From NCEH01 sp002257205 (GTDB lineage Bacteria; Pseudomonadota; Alphaproteobacteria; Rhizobiales; Xanthobacteraceae): a DNA stretch of 30,824 bases. Shown here piece by piece: positions 14,709-23,034 of the stretch. Each line of letters opens with the position of its first letter. Within the stretch, counting starts at the first letter, position 1. The position numbers and the translations under genes were made by a program. Below the pieces are notes generated by a model. The model was not told the origin of the DNA. It did not search any database and was given only the letters and a program-made list of their open reading frames with translations. Where the stretch lies: the NCBI RefSeq assembly GCF_043195105.1, contig NZ_JBAFWO010000019.1; one strand, given 5' to 3'.

Positions 14709-16043
14709 TCAAGACCCCTCCACGTGCTCCCGACGGGCCAGCAGCTTGTCGATTCGTCTCCCGTCCATGTCGATGACTTCGAACCGCCAGCCCTCATAGT
14801 CGAAATGCTCGCTGACCTCGGGAAGATGCCCGAGCCGGGCGAGCGCGAACCCGGCGATGGTGTGGAAGTCGCCATCCGCCGATCGCAGCTTGAAGCCGAG
14901 CCGGGCGAAGGCATCATGTGCCGGCATCATACCGTCGATCAGCAGCGAGCCATCCTCCCGCTCGACGATATCCGGGTCTTCACCTTCCGCATCCGGCAGA
15001 TCGCCGGCAATCGCTTCCAGCAGGTCGGTCTGGGTGACGATCCCTTCCAGGGCGCCATATTCGTCGATGACGATCGCCAGACGCACCGGCGCCTTCTTGA
15101 ACTGATCGAGCACACGGAAGATCGGTGTCGCCTCGTGTACGATCACGGGTTCACGGATCGCCGCCATTGGATCGATGGTCTTCCCGTCGAGGACCTGATC
15201 GAGGAGATCCTTCTTCAGGATCATGCCGAGCGGCTCGTCGATGCCACCCCGACCGACAAGGAGCTGCTCATGGCGACATTCGCGAATGGTGCGGAGCATC
15301 TCATCCGGGCCGTCATCGGCATCGATCCAGTCGATGTCACGCCGCGGGGTCATGATGTCGGCGATGCGCCGATCACCGATGTTGAATACGCGCTCGACGA
15401 CCTCCTGTTGGGCCTGATAAAGAAGGCCCGCTTCCTGGCTTGCGGCGACGAGCAGCTTCAGCTCCTCGGGTGAATGCAGTGATCCCTCACCGGCACCCGG
15501 CTGCAGTCCGCAGAGCCGCAGCACGAGGTTGCCCAAGCCGTTGAGCAAGATGATCGCCGGTCGGAGCAGGAACAGGAACATGCCGAGCGGCCGCACGACC
15601 CAGAGCGCCGTGGTCTCGCTGCGCTGGAGCGCAAGGCTCTTCGGCGCCAGTTCGCCGAGCACGATGTGCAGCGTGGTGATGATGGCGAAGGCAATGACGA
15701 CGGCGATGGTGTGCGAGCCGGCGGTGGCGAGCGATCCGGGCAAGCCGCTCAACAAAGGTTCGATCAGATGGGCCAACGCCGGCTCGCCGACCCAGCCGAG
15801 CGCCAGCGACGACAGGGTGATGCCGAGTTGTGTCGCCGCAAGGTTGGCGTCGAGATTGTCGACGGCGCGCTCGAGCGCGGAAGCGTTTAGCCGACCTACT
15901 GCGACAAGTTCCGTGACGCGGCTGCGGCGGACGGCAACGAGGGAAAATTCAGCCGCGACGAAAAATCCATTTGCGGCAACGAGAATAAGTACGGCGAGTA
16001 TCCCGATCAGGTCGGTGATACTACTGCCATCGGTACTAGGCAT
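14709..16043 (-). CDS. CorC/HlyC family membrane protein (DUF21-CBS)
   Basis: A 444-residue integral membrane protein with the order DUF21 (about 1-190, four hydrophobic segments, GILAVLILVAANGFFVAAEFS), a CBS pair (about 205-330, IADIMTPRRDIDWID and IVIDEYGALEGIVTQTDLLEAI) and a C-terminal CorC/HlyC domain (about 345-435). Relatives are called hemolysin C-like but are now mostly linked to magnesium and cobalt export or homeostasis. The ATG at 16043 follows GAGGAG. It sits 112 nt after the NicO gene in the same direction, so a divalent-cation role in the metal cluster is likely. It may also have its own promoter. Confidence 0.88.
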   Translation of the reverse strand: MPSTDGSSITDLIGILAVLILVAANGFFVAAEFSLVAVRRSRVTELVAVGRLNASALERAVDNLDANLAATQLGITLSSLALGWVGEPALAHLIEPLLSGLPGSLATAGSHTIAVVIAFAIITTLHIVLGELAPKSLALQRSETTALWVVRPLGMFLFLLRPAIILLNGLGNLVLRLCGLQPGAGEGSLHSPEELKLLVAASQEAGLLYQAQQEVVERVFNIGDRRIADIMTPRRDIDWIDADDGPDEMLRTIRECRHEQLLVGRGGIDEPLGMILKKDLLDQVLDGKTIDPMAAIREPVIVHEATPIFRVLDQFKKAPVRLAIVIDEYGALEGIVTQTDLLEAIAGDLPDAEGEDPDIVEREDGSLLIDGMMPAHDAFARLGFKLRSADGDFHTIAGFALARLGHLPEVSEHFDYEGWRFEVIDMDGRRIDKLLARREHVEGS

Positions 16044-16155
16044 GGTCTCCTCTCGGGCGGCTCCTGCCGCCTCGGGTTGTTGATAGGCAATACACTTCTA
16101 ACATCGCCGCGTGACGATGGGGCAGACCGCCCGGCGGATGAACTGGACTGCGGCT

Positions 16156-16884
16156 TCATCGCCAGATCAGCTCGCGCACGGCAATGGTTGTGAGCAACAG
16201 CCCGGCGATCCCCTCGATGGCTCTTGTGATCCTGTCCAGCAGCAGTGGCCGGCCTTCGATCAGATGAACGACCCTCTGGCGAAAGAGGATCGTCGCGACC
16301 GCCACCAGCGACAGGACCAGCGCAACGCCGATCATCATCGTGACCGCGAAGGCGACACCGGCCTCCGGCACGCCCCGTGAAATCGCGAAGGTCATGACGA
16401 ACAGCGTCAGCGGACAAGGGATGAGGCCGGCCATGAAGCCGAAGGCCATGCCTTCGCCGTGGTCATGCTGGTGCGGCCTATGCCGGAAGGCGCGATACAG
16501 CATCCACAGGCCGATCAGGCCGAGAAGCCCGCGGCTGACGTCTTCGAGCATTGGCGCGCGCCCGACGCTGCCCAGGCTGATCGAGACCAGCGGCAGCGCC
16601 AACAGCGCGATGATCACCGACATGGTGACATGGGTGAACGACAGTGCGAGCGACACGCCGAGCCCGCGAACGAGGCCGGACGGCGATCCGGCAAGATAGG
16701 TGGCCAGCACCGCCTTGCTGTGGCCCGGCGTCATGGCGTGGGCGGCGCCGAACAGGATGCCCATGGGCAGATAGACCAGAAACGCGCCCCAGCCGCCGCC
16801 ATTGGCGAACGCGGTGATCTGGTTCGCAAAAGCCAGATAGATCTCGCGCTGGAAACTGATCAGCTCCTGCAGCATCTGCGTCAT
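16156..16884 (-). CDS. NicO family nickel/cobalt transporter (second copy)
   Basis: A 242-residue membrane protein of the NicO/RcnA-like exporter family. The signature GAAHAMTPGHSKAVLATYLAG (about 46-66) contains the paired His of the first metal-binding helix. About six membrane segments are present, and a short His-rich loop, RHRPHQHDHGEG, precedes GFMAGLIPCPLTLFVM. It is shorter than the first NicO gene at 19327-20547 and lacks its long His-rich loop. Its start overlaps the stop of the upstream YqaA-like gene by 4 nt (ATGA), indicating coupling. The exported metal (Ni, Co or other) cannot be decided from sequence. Confidence 0.88.
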   Translation of the reverse strand: MTQMLQELISFQREIYLAFANQITAFANGGGWGAFLVYLPMGILFGAAHAMTPGHSKAVLATYLAGSPSGLVRGLGVSLALSFTHVTMSVIIALLALPLVSISLGSVGRAPMLEDVSRGLLGLIGLWMLYRAFRHRPHQHDHGEGMAFGFMAGLIPCPLTLFVMTFAISRGVPEAGVAFAVTMMIGVALVLSLVAVATILFRQRVVHLIEGRPLLLDRITRAIEGIAGLLLTTIAVRELIWR

Positions 16885-17315
16885 GCGAATCCCAGTGTTG
16901 CGGCCGCGAGAACAAGGTAGCGGCCAATCTTGGCGATTGTGACAAGCAGCAGGAACATCGGGAACGGCTCACGCAGAACGCCGGCGACGACGGTGAGCGG
17001 ATCGCCGATGATCGGCGCCCAGCTCAGCAGCAGCGACCATTTCCCGTAGCGGCGATACCAGCGCTGCGCGCGCTCCAGTTTCCCGCCGCTTGCCGGGAAC
17101 CAGGGCCGGTCCCGGAACCGCTCGATGCCGCGCCCGAGCAGCCAGTTGATCACCGATCCCAGCACATTGCCGACGCTCGCCACCGTGATCAGCAGCCCCG
17201 GCGAATAATCCGCGACCAGCAGCCCGACCAGAACCGCTTCCGACTGCATCGGCAGGATGGTCGCGGCGGCAAGCGCGGCCAGGAACAGGCCGGCATAGAC
17301 GGCGAGATCGGCCAT
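16881..17315 (-). CDS. YqaA/DedA-like small membrane protein
   Basis: About 144 residues with about four hydrophobic segments. The sequence includes ILPMQSEAVLVGLLV, SVGNVLGSVINWLLGRGIERF and SLLLSWAPIIGDPLTVVAGVLR, typical of YqaA-type proteins of the DedA/VTT superfamily. Such proteins are often next to metal exporters, but their substrate is not settled. The ATG at 17315 is preferred; an in-frame GTG at 17366 adds an unlikely Cys/Arg-rich leader. It follows the P-type ATPase by 60 nt and overlaps nicO by 4 nt. Confidence 0.85.
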   Translation of the reverse strand: MADLAVYAGLFLAALAAATILPMQSEAVLVGLLVADYSPGLLITVASVGNVLGSVINWLLGRGIERFRDRPWFPASGGKLERAQRWYRRYGKWSLLLSWAPIIGDPLTVVAGVLREPFPMFLLLVTIAKIGRYLVLAAATLGFA

Positions 17316-17375
17316 CACTCTGGTCCTGTCGAGTAGCGACGAGCATGCGCAACGGCGAAAGGCCACAACGCATTG

Positions 17376-19277
17376 TCAAACGTCACGGATGCGAATGCGC
17401 AGCAATTTTGCCGAATTCAGGAACACCAGGATATCAGGACCCAAGTGCAACATGGCAGCCTCGATGGGGCCGATCCAGCCCATCAGCGCCGCGGTAATGC
17501 CCAAGACATGCACAACACCGACGCCAACGAAGAGATTCTCTTGAATTGTCCGGTAAGCACGTCGAGCAATCGCGCGGGCGCTGACAATTTTTGTGAGATC
17601 ATCCTTCATCAATGCAATGTCGGCGGCCTCCAGCGCCGCCTGCGTGCCGCCGCTGCCCATCGCAATGCCGACATCGGCGCGTGCCAGCGCCGGCGCGTCG
17701 TTGATGCCGTCGCCGACCATCGCCACGCGATGACCCTGCCTTTGCAGTTCGGCGATGGCGGCAACCTTGTCCTGCGGCATCAAATCGGCACGCACTTCAT
17801 CCACGCCGAGTTCCTTGGCGATGGTCCGCGCCGTGGCCTCATTATCACCCGTCAGCATGACGATGCGCTTCACCCCGGTCGCGCGGAGTCGTGCCAGCGC
17901 TTCGCGCGCACCGGGCCGCAATGTGTCTGCAATGAAGATCACGCCCGCGAACCTGCCATCGATCGCGACGTGAACCGGCGTCTGTCCGCCATTCTCGATC
18001 GCATCGGAAAGCGGCACGCCGCTCTCGCGCAACAAGGATGCATTTCCGACCAGCACGGCGCGGCCGGAGACCGTCGCCTTCACACCGCGCGCCTGCAACT
18101 GCTGATACTGTTCCGGTTCCGGGACGTCGATTTTCATCCGGGCGGCGTAGTTGACGACTGCCTTTGCCAAGGGGTGAGCCGAGCGCCGATCAGCAGCGGC
18201 GGCAAGGCTGATCAGATCAGCTTCCGAAATCGTGCCATCTTGCATCTCCACGCCGACGACCTCCGGCTTGTTCGCCGTCAGGGTGCCCGTCTTGTCGAAC
18301 ACCAGGACGTCGACCTTGGCCAACGACTCCAGATAGATGCCTCCTTTGACCAGAATTCCGCTGCGTGCGGCCCGCGCAATGGCTGCGATGATCACCAGCG
18401 GGGTCGCCAATCCCAGTTCGGCAGGCGATGTAAAAATCAGCAGAGTGACGATCATCCGGATGTCGCGAGTATAAAGATAAACCGCAACGAGGAAGATCAG
18501 CACGACCGGAATCAGCCATGACGCGACCTTGTCCGCCAGTTTCTGGACGGGTGCCTGTTCCGCTTCGGCATTCTCGACCAGACTGATGATGCGGGCAAAG
18601 GTGGTGTCGGCACCGACCTTCTCGGTCTCGATGTCCAAAGCGCCGGATTCGACGATGGTCCCCGCAAAGACATCGGCACCGTCGCTTTTGTCCTTCGGAA
18701 TGCTCTCGCCTGTGATCGACGCTTCGTTGACCGAAGCCGCTCCGCCGACGACGGTGCCGTCGACCGGGATCTTCTCGCCGGCCCGCACCAAGACAACGTC
18801 GCCTGCGCGCAGTTTCTCGATCGGGACAATGCGTTCGCCGCGCGCGTCTCGCACAAGCGCAACCTGCGGCACGGAGCCGATCAGGTCTTTGATAGAGGCT
18901 CGCGCGCGATCCATATTCAGATCGGCGATGAACTCGGCGATCAGAATGATCACCATGAGGACCGCGCCGGCGACGGTCTCGCCTCCGATCAGCGCGACCA
19001 CCGTGGCGATGGTGACGAATATCTCGGTGCCGATCTTGCGCTCATTTACGAGGTCAACGACGCCGGTCTTGACAAGCGGATACAAGCCGATGGCAACGGC
19101 CACCCACAAGGCTTGTATCGGAATGAGCTGCCGCCAATACAGCAACGCCATCAGGCCGGTAAAGACGATGCGCGCGACCTCGAACCAACGCTCGCGCGTC
19201 ATCAGCGATCGCCAGCCCTGTGGAACCGCCATGGGCGCCGGTGCAACGCTTTCGGCGCCTGATATCTCGGACATCAT
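17376..19277 (-). CDS. P1B-type heavy-metal ATPase with SPAE instead of CPC
   Basis: A 633-residue metal-transporting P-type ATPase of the inner membrane. The core motifs are intact: TGES (about 189-192), DKTGT with phosphorylated D328, HP (about 368-369) and GDGINDAP (about 522-529). No N-terminal metal-binding domain is present. The membrane metal site that is normally CPC, SPC or similar reads SPAELGLATP (about 284-293), so the usual Cys is absent and Glu follows instead. This points to a harder divalent metal than Cu or Zn, perhaps Ni, Co or Fe; that is inference. ATG codons at 19277 and 19274 are adjacent. It starts 50 nt after the first nicO gene in the same operon. Confidence 0.92.
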   Translation of the reverse strand: MMSEISGAESVAPAPMAVPQGWRSLMTRERWFEVARIVFTGLMALLYWRQLIPIQALWVAVAIGLYPLVKTGVVDLVNERKIGTEIFVTIATVVALIGGETVAGAVLMVIILIAEFIADLNMDRARASIKDLIGSVPQVALVRDARGERIVPIEKLRAGDVVLVRAGEKIPVDGTVVGGAASVNEASITGESIPKDKSDGADVFAGTIVESGALDIETEKVGADTTFARIISLVENAEAEQAPVQKLADKVASWLIPVVLIFLVAVYLYTRDIRMIVTLLIFTSPAELGLATPLVIIAAIARAARSGILVKGGIYLESLAKVDVLVFDKTGTLTANKPEVVGVEMQDGTISEADLISLAAAADRRSAHPLAKAVVNYAARMKIDVPEPEQYQQLQARGVKATVSGRAVLVGNASLLRESGVPLSDAIENGGQTPVHVAIDGRFAGVIFIADTLRPGAREALARLRATGVKRIVMLTGDNEATARTIAKELGVDEVRADLMPQDKVAAIAELQRQGHRVAMVGDGINDAPALARADVGIAMGSGGTQAALEAADIALMKDDLTKIVSARAIARRAYRTIQENLFVGVGVVHVLGITAALMGWIGPIEAAMLHLGPDILVFLNSAKLLRIRIRDV

Positions 19278-19326
19278 GATCGGCTCGCTATCTCGGATTG
19301 CGGTCTTGGCTTGAAACGTGAGCGCA

Positions 19327-20547
19327 TCAGGCCCCGGCGGCGGATAGTCCCGCCCAACCGTGGTATCCGACGTAGAGGCCGACCGCGATGATGAGGAGGC
19401 TGGAGAAATAGGGGGCCCGCCGGGCGAAGGTCGAGAACCACGACCAGCGCTTGGTCGCGTGGCGGACGCTCAGTGCCGCAGCCGCGCCGACCGTCACCAG
19501 CGTGATCGCCAGACCGATCGAGAAGCACAGCACCAGCGCGAAGCCGAGCGTGAACTCCTTGAGTTGAAGGCAGAGCAGCAGGACGGTGATCGCCGCCGGG
19601 CATGGGATCAGGCCGCCGGTCAGCCCGAACATGATGATCTGCCAGGTGGTGACGTCGCGGTCGGCAAACTGGCGGCGGATGTCGTTGGCGTGCGCCAGCT
19701 CGTGCGCGTCTTGATAGCCGTCGGTCGCCACCTCGAGCCCGCGCAGTTCCTCGTGCATGTGGTCGTGGCCCTGTCCCTCGACGAAGGACAGGTCGTAGTC
19801 GTGGGTGTGGCCGCCATGGCCGAGGCTGACCCGCGCCATGAACTCATGCGGCTCGGGAATCTCGTCGACGGATTCGAGATAGCCGCCACGGTCGACGAAG
19901 GTGAAGGCCCGCCGTGCGCCGTCCGGCCGCTCGGTGACGACGGTCACGTCACCGGCCGTCCAGGCGTGACCGCGCTCGGTGCGGATGCGCCAGCGCGGCG
20001 GCACGCCATCCTCGAACACCTCGACCGCGACGACGCCATGGCCAGTGTCGATGCGGCGGATATCCTCCCCATGGGCATGACCGCCATGGCCATGATCGTG
20101 CCCATGATGACCCTCATGGGCGTGGCTATCATCATGATCTCCATGTGGGTGAGGATGATCGTGCCCATGGCCGTGATCGCCGGCTGCGGCCTTGGCCCGC
20201 TGCTGATCCTGCCACGTGCGCCAGAGCATCCACAGCGCGATCGCGATGATGATCGCTGCCGAGGCGAGCTGGAAATACGGCTCGAACGTCTCGGCATCGA
20301 CACCCCGCCAGAGATACATGCCGCCGAGCGCGATGCCCCACACGACGAGGGTGTGCGACGCCGTCGCCGCCAGGCCGAGCAGCACGGCCTGCGTCACGGT
20401 TCCACGGACGGCGACGATGAAGGCCGCCATCATCGTCTTGGAATGGCCGGGCTCCAGCCCGTGCAGCGCACCGAGCAGGATCGCGCTCGGGATGAACAGC
20501 CAGGCGTGGCCGGAACTCTGTTGGATCAGCTCGGCGAAGGACGGCAT
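19327..20547 (-). CDS. NicO/RcnA family nickel/cobalt exporter with long His-rich loop
   Basis: A 406-residue inner-membrane exporter. The first metal-binding helix is ALHGLEPGHSKTMMAAF (about 27-43, H29 and H35). A loop at about 125-159 is very rich in His, Asp and Gly (more than a dozen His), then a soluble insert of about 130 residues precedes GLTGGLIPCPAAITVLLL and the last membrane segments. It is larger than the second NicO protein of the same cluster. The ATG at 20547 lies 7 nt after the repressor stop codon, so the two are co-transcribed; an in-frame start at 20634 would lie inside the repressor gene. Ni or Co export is the usual role; the metal is not proven here. Confidence 0.92.
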   Translation of the reverse strand: MPSFAELIQQSSGHAWLFIPSAILLGALHGLEPGHSKTMMAAFIVAVRGTVTQAVLLGLAATASHTLVVWGIALGGMYLWRGVDAETFEPYFQLASAAIIIAIALWMLWRTWQDQQRAKAAAGDHGHGHDHPHPHGDHDDSHAHEGHHGHDHGHGGHAHGEDIRRIDTGHGVVAVEVFEDGVPPRWRIRTERGHAWTAGDVTVVTERPDGARRAFTFVDRGGYLESVDEIPEPHEFMARVSLGHGGHTHDYDLSFVEGQGHDHMHEELRGLEVATDGYQDAHELAHANDIRRQFADRDVTTWQIIMFGLTGGLIPCPAAITVLLLCLQLKEFTLGFALVLCFSIGLAITLVTVGAAAALSVRHATKRWSWFSTFARRAPYFSSLLIIAVGLYVGYHGWAGLSAAGA

Positions 20548-20554
20548 CGGGGAC

Positions 20555-20836
20555 TCACAGGTACTTGGTGATTTCCTTGAACTCGTCGATCGAGCGGCGC
20601 TGCTCGCGCGCCAGCGGGCCGACGACGTCTTCAAGGCAATGGTCGAGATGGTCCTGGATCAGCGTCCGCTTGGCCTGACAGACTGCCTTCTCGACCGCAT
20701 GAAGCTGCTGGGCGATATCGAGGCAGGGTCTGCCGGCCTCGATCATTTCGATGATGCCCTTGAGGTGCCCATCGGCGCGCTTCAGCCGCTTGACGATCTC
20801 GGGGTGGGTTTCGTGGACGTGAAGGGTTTCGTTCAT
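20555..20836 (-). CDS. CsoR/RcnR family metal-sensing repressor
   Basis: A 93-residue helical repressor (DUF156/CsoR-RcnR family). The metal ligands can be read as C38, H63 and C67 (RPCLDIAQQLHAVEKAV, then HLDHCLEDVV), with the 25- and 4-residue spacing of the family. The N-terminus has extra His (H6, H8, H11), as nickel/cobalt sensors use. It is the first gene of the minus-strand metal operon and diverges from the His-rich protein gene. A promoter with -35 TTGTGA (20872-20867), 17 nt and -10 TAGTAT (20849-20844) ends 7 nt before its ATG, and a C/G-run operator fills the spacer, so autoregulation is very likely. By context it probably senses nickel or cobalt (like DmeR) rather than copper. 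Confidence 0.9.
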   Translation of the reverse strand: MNETLHVHETHPEIVKRLKRADGHLKGIIEMIEAGRPCLDIAQQLHAVEKAVCQAKRTLIQDHLDHCLEDVVGPLAREQRRSIDEFKEITKYL

Positions 20837-20840
20837 GGGC

Positions 20841-20872
20841 TTGATACTATCCCCCTGGAGAGGATATCACAA
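20841..20872. promoter_or_regulatory. Overlapping divergent promoters with CsoR/RcnR-type operator
   Basis: Two promoters occupy the same DNA. Plus strand: TTGATA (20841-20846), 17 nt, ATATCA (20864-20869). Minus strand: TTGTGA (20872-20867), 17 nt, TAGTAT (20849-20844). Between them lies a near-palindrome with arms ATACTATCCCC and GAGAGGATAT around CT, with the C-run/G-run design of CsoR/RcnR operators. One repressor bound here would close both transcripts. Confidence 0.7.
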
Positions 20873-20940
20873 GACACTGGCCAGGAGATGATTCCGGCCT
20901 GACAACGATTCGTTAAGATTTGAGTGAATAGTCGTTGAGC

Positions 20941-21330
20941 ATGCCGAACTGGGCCTACAGCGCAGCCTTTCGCTTTGTCATCGCCGTCGCGATGACGATC
21001 GGCATGCTGTTGTCCCCAATGGGCAGCTCCGCCTCGCACAATCCGGTCGCGCTTGCGTCCGCCGAAGCAGCCCGTCATGCTGAATTGGCAGCGCAGATCG
21101 AAGCACACGACCACAGCCATGACGACGGCGAAGCCGACGAGCAGAGCCCTGGCCATTCCCACGGCCACAATCCAGCCGATCATACCCATGAGACAGCGAG
21201 CATGCTTCCCGGCATCGCACAGCCGGCTCCCTCGATAGGTCGGAGTTGGCTGGCTTACCCGCCGTCGTTTGCCGATCTGGAAACCCGTTTCCGGCTTGAA
21301 CGCCCTCCGAGACCGATCCTCCTCGCATGA
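20941..21330 (+). CDS. His-rich exported protein, unknown function
   Basis: A 129-residue protein. The N-terminus has a basic start and a hydrophobic stretch (FRFVIAVAMTIGMLLSPMGS, about 11-30), which reads as a Sec signal peptide or anchor. The middle (about 52-82) is rich in His, Asp and Glu (AHDHSHDDGEADEQ, then HSHGHNPADHTHE), suited to binding divalent metal in the periplasm. The C-terminal part (SWLAYPPSFADLETRFRLERPPRP) looks like a short conserved tail. It is the first gene downstream of the plus-strand metal-controlled promoter, so a metallochaperone or buffer role with the NicO proteins is likely but unproven. The ATG at 20941 is preferred over an in-frame TTG at 20935. Confidence 0.65.
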   Translation: MPNWAYSAAFRFVIAVAMTIGMLLSPMGSSASHNPVALASAEAARHAELAAQIEAHDHSHDDGEADEQSPGHSHGHNPADHTHETASMLPGIAQPAPSIGRSWLAYPPSFADLETRFRLERPPRPILLA

Positions 21331-21379
21331 TCGCGGCCGCGCACGCGGCCACCCTCAAACGACGACGATAGGAATTCTC

Positions 21380-22114
21380 ATGCAAGGACCCTTCTACGAG
21401 GGCCCGCCACGCACGCCTTGCGCGCGCTGGCGGCTCGCCCTTCCCATGCTCATCGCTCTCCTGACCCTGCCGCTGCTCGGCGGGGCGGCCTTCGCCCATG
21501 CCGTTGCCGAGGGCGACAAGGGCTACATCCAGGAAATCACCGGCATCAACCTGCTGCCCTTCATCTATCTCGGCGCCAAGCACATGGTGACGGGATACGA
21601 CCACATCCTGTTCCTGTTCGGCGTGATCTTTTTCCTCTACCGGATGAAGCACATCGGCATCTATGTGAGCCTGTTCGCGCTCGGCCACTCCACGACCATG
21701 CTGCTCGGCGTCTATTTCAACGTCGGGATTAACAGCTACATCATCGATGCGATCATCGGCCTGTCGGTGGTCTACAAGGCGCTCGACAATATGGGCGCCT
21801 TCCAGCGCTGGCTCGGCTTCCAGCCGAACACCAAGATCGCCACCCTGATCTTCGGCTTCTTCCACGGCTTCGGCCTGTCGACCAAGATCATCGAATACAA
21901 CATCTCGCCCGACGGTCTCGTGCCGAACCTTCTCGCCTTCAATGTCGGCGTGGAAATCGGCCAGCTCCTGGCGCTCGCCGCCATCCTGATCGTCATGGGC
22001 TACTGGCGCCGAACCGACAGCTTCTGGCGCCATGCCTACACTGCCAACACCGTCATGATGACCGCTGGGTTCGTGCTGATCGGCTATCAGCTCACCGGCT
22101 GGGTCGTCTCCTGA
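21380..22114 (+). CDS. HupE/UreJ family membrane protein
   Basis: A 244-residue membrane protein. A signal-like N-terminus (LPMLIALLTLPLLGGAAFAH, with likely cleavage after AFA) is followed by about six membrane segments. The segments GAKHMVTGYDHILFLFGVIF and GFFHGFGLSTKI carry the conserved His/Asp positions of the HupE/UreJ family, which is linked to nickel entry or export. The ATG at 21380 follows AGGA. It lies 49 nt downstream of the His-rich exported protein gene and 23 nt before the next gene; the three form a short plus-strand operon opposite the repressor. The substrate is inferred to be nickel or cobalt from family and context. Confidence 0.85.
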   Translation: MQGPFYEGPPRTPCARWRLALPMLIALLTLPLLGGAAFAHAVAEGDKGYIQEITGINLLPFIYLGAKHMVTGYDHILFLFGVIFFLYRMKHIGIYVSLFALGHSTTMLLGVYFNVGINSYIIDAIIGLSVVYKALDNMGAFQRWLGFQPNTKIATLIFGFFHGFGLSTKIIEYNISPDGLVPNLLAFNVGVEIGQLLALAAILIVMGYWRRTDSFWRHAYTANTVMMTAGFVLIGYQLTGWVVS

Positions 22115-22137
22115 ACATCCGAAAAAGGATTCCTCCC

Positions 22138-22791
22138 ATGTACAACACCGATATTCCGACCCGCGCCGAGCTGCCGACCTCGAAGCAGCTTCTCCGCTCC
22201 ACCATCATCGCCATCGTCGCGGCGGCGGCGATCCTGGTCACCATCGTCCTGCCGGCCGAGTACGCCATCGACCCGACCGGCATCGGGCGCGCGCTTGGCC
22301 TGGCCGAGATGGGCGAGATCAAGACCCAGCTCGCCGATGAGGCGGAACGGGATCGTGCAGCCGGCCAGCAGGGAGAAATCCCGGCCGCGCTGCCGACGCC
22401 TGATCAACGTTCCAGCCTGGCCGCCAGGATCTTCGCCGAGCTGGTGATCGGTTCGGCTGCGGCGCAGACCCCGGCAGGCCGCACTGATGTGATGACGATC
22501 ACGCTGAAGCCGGGCGAAGGCACCGAGGTCAAGCTGGTGATGAATCAGGGTGCCCGCGTGAACTTCTCTTGGACCGTCACCGGAGGTGTCGTGAACTTCG
22601 ACCTTCATGGCGACGGCGGCGGGCAGCAGACCAGCTACGAGAAGGGGCGCTCGGTGCCGGGCGCCGAAGGAGTGCTGGAGGCTGCCTTCGACGGCAACCA
22701 CGGCTGGTTCTGGCGAAACCGCGACCGCGCCGACGTTACGTTGACGCTGCGTACCAATGGCGACTACGCGGAGATCAAGCGGGCGCTTTGA
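22138..22791 (+). CDS. Single-pass membrane-anchored protein of the HupE locus
   Basis: A 217-residue protein with one N-terminal membrane segment (about 20-41, LLRSTIIAIVAAAAILVTIVL). A flexible, charged linker (about 55-110) leads into a soluble C-terminal domain (about 115-215) with beta-like segments (TDVMTITLKPGEGTEVKLVM, FSWTVTGGVVNFDLHGDGGG, GWFWRNRDRADVTLTLRTNG). The C-terminal domain is probably periplasmic. I recognise it only as a transmembrane anchor protein found after hupE-like genes; its activity is unknown. The ATG at 22138 follows AGGATTCCTCCC. It is the last gene of the plus-strand unit and is followed by a strong hairpin. Confidence 0.75.
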   Translation: MYNTDIPTRAELPTSKQLLRSTIIAIVAAAAILVTIVLPAEYAIDPTGIGRALGLAEMGEIKTQLADEAERDRAAGQQGEIPAALPTPDQRSSLAARIFAELVIGSAAAQTPAGRTDVMTITLKPGEGTEVKLVMNQGARVNFSWTVTGGVVNFDLHGDGGGQQTSYEKGRSVPGAEGVLEAAFDGNHGWFWRNRDRADVTLTLRTNGDYAEIKRAL

Positions 22792-22827
22792 CCAAGCCCC
22801 TCATGGCCGACTTTCGACGATGAAGCG

Positions 22828-22856
22828 AGGCGGCCTGCTCATCGAGCAGGCCGCCT
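22828..22856. terminator. Strong hairpin after the HupE operon
   Basis: The perfect 13-bp stem AGGCGGCCTGCTC / GAGCAGGCCGCCT surrounds a 3-nt loop, 37 nt after the stop codon of the anchored-protein gene. No T-run follows, so it may act as a weak terminator or an mRNA-stabilising end rather than a classic Rho-independent terminator. Confidence 0.55.
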
Positions 22857-23034
22857 GACGGAACAATCTCGCTGGCCGAGGCATTCGTTCACGAGGCTGT
22901 CGGCCTCACCGAGGAGGATTCGTCCAGCTCCGTCAGACAGGCCTTCTACGAGGGCTCGCGCGCGACGGCTATGTTATCGTCCGGGGCGAGCGGCGCGAGC
23001 CGCCAACATTGCGCGCCGCTTTCCCTAAAGATCT

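Noticed and set aside
20041..20200. Repetitive CATG/ATGG-rich DNA that looks like a tandem repeat array
   Set aside because: It is the coding sequence of the His/Asp/Gly-rich loop of the NicO protein, not a CRISPR or independent repeat.
19360..20571. A 403-codon plus-strand frame opposite the His-rich nicO gene
   Set aside because: It is antisense to an exporter with clear family motifs, has no recognisable domain and arises from the GC-rich codon pattern.
21388..22954. A 14-nt repeat, CCTTCTACGAGGGC, at about 21388 and 22941
   Set aside because: Single short repeat in GC-rich DNA without further flanking similarity; probably chance or a trace of duplication too short to judge.
22868..23000. 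A coding-like plus-strand stretch (LAEAFVHEAVGLTEED) after the HupE operon hairpin
   Set aside because: No start codon, no recognisable family and the frame soon turns into low-complexity sequence; a possible remnant but not supportable.
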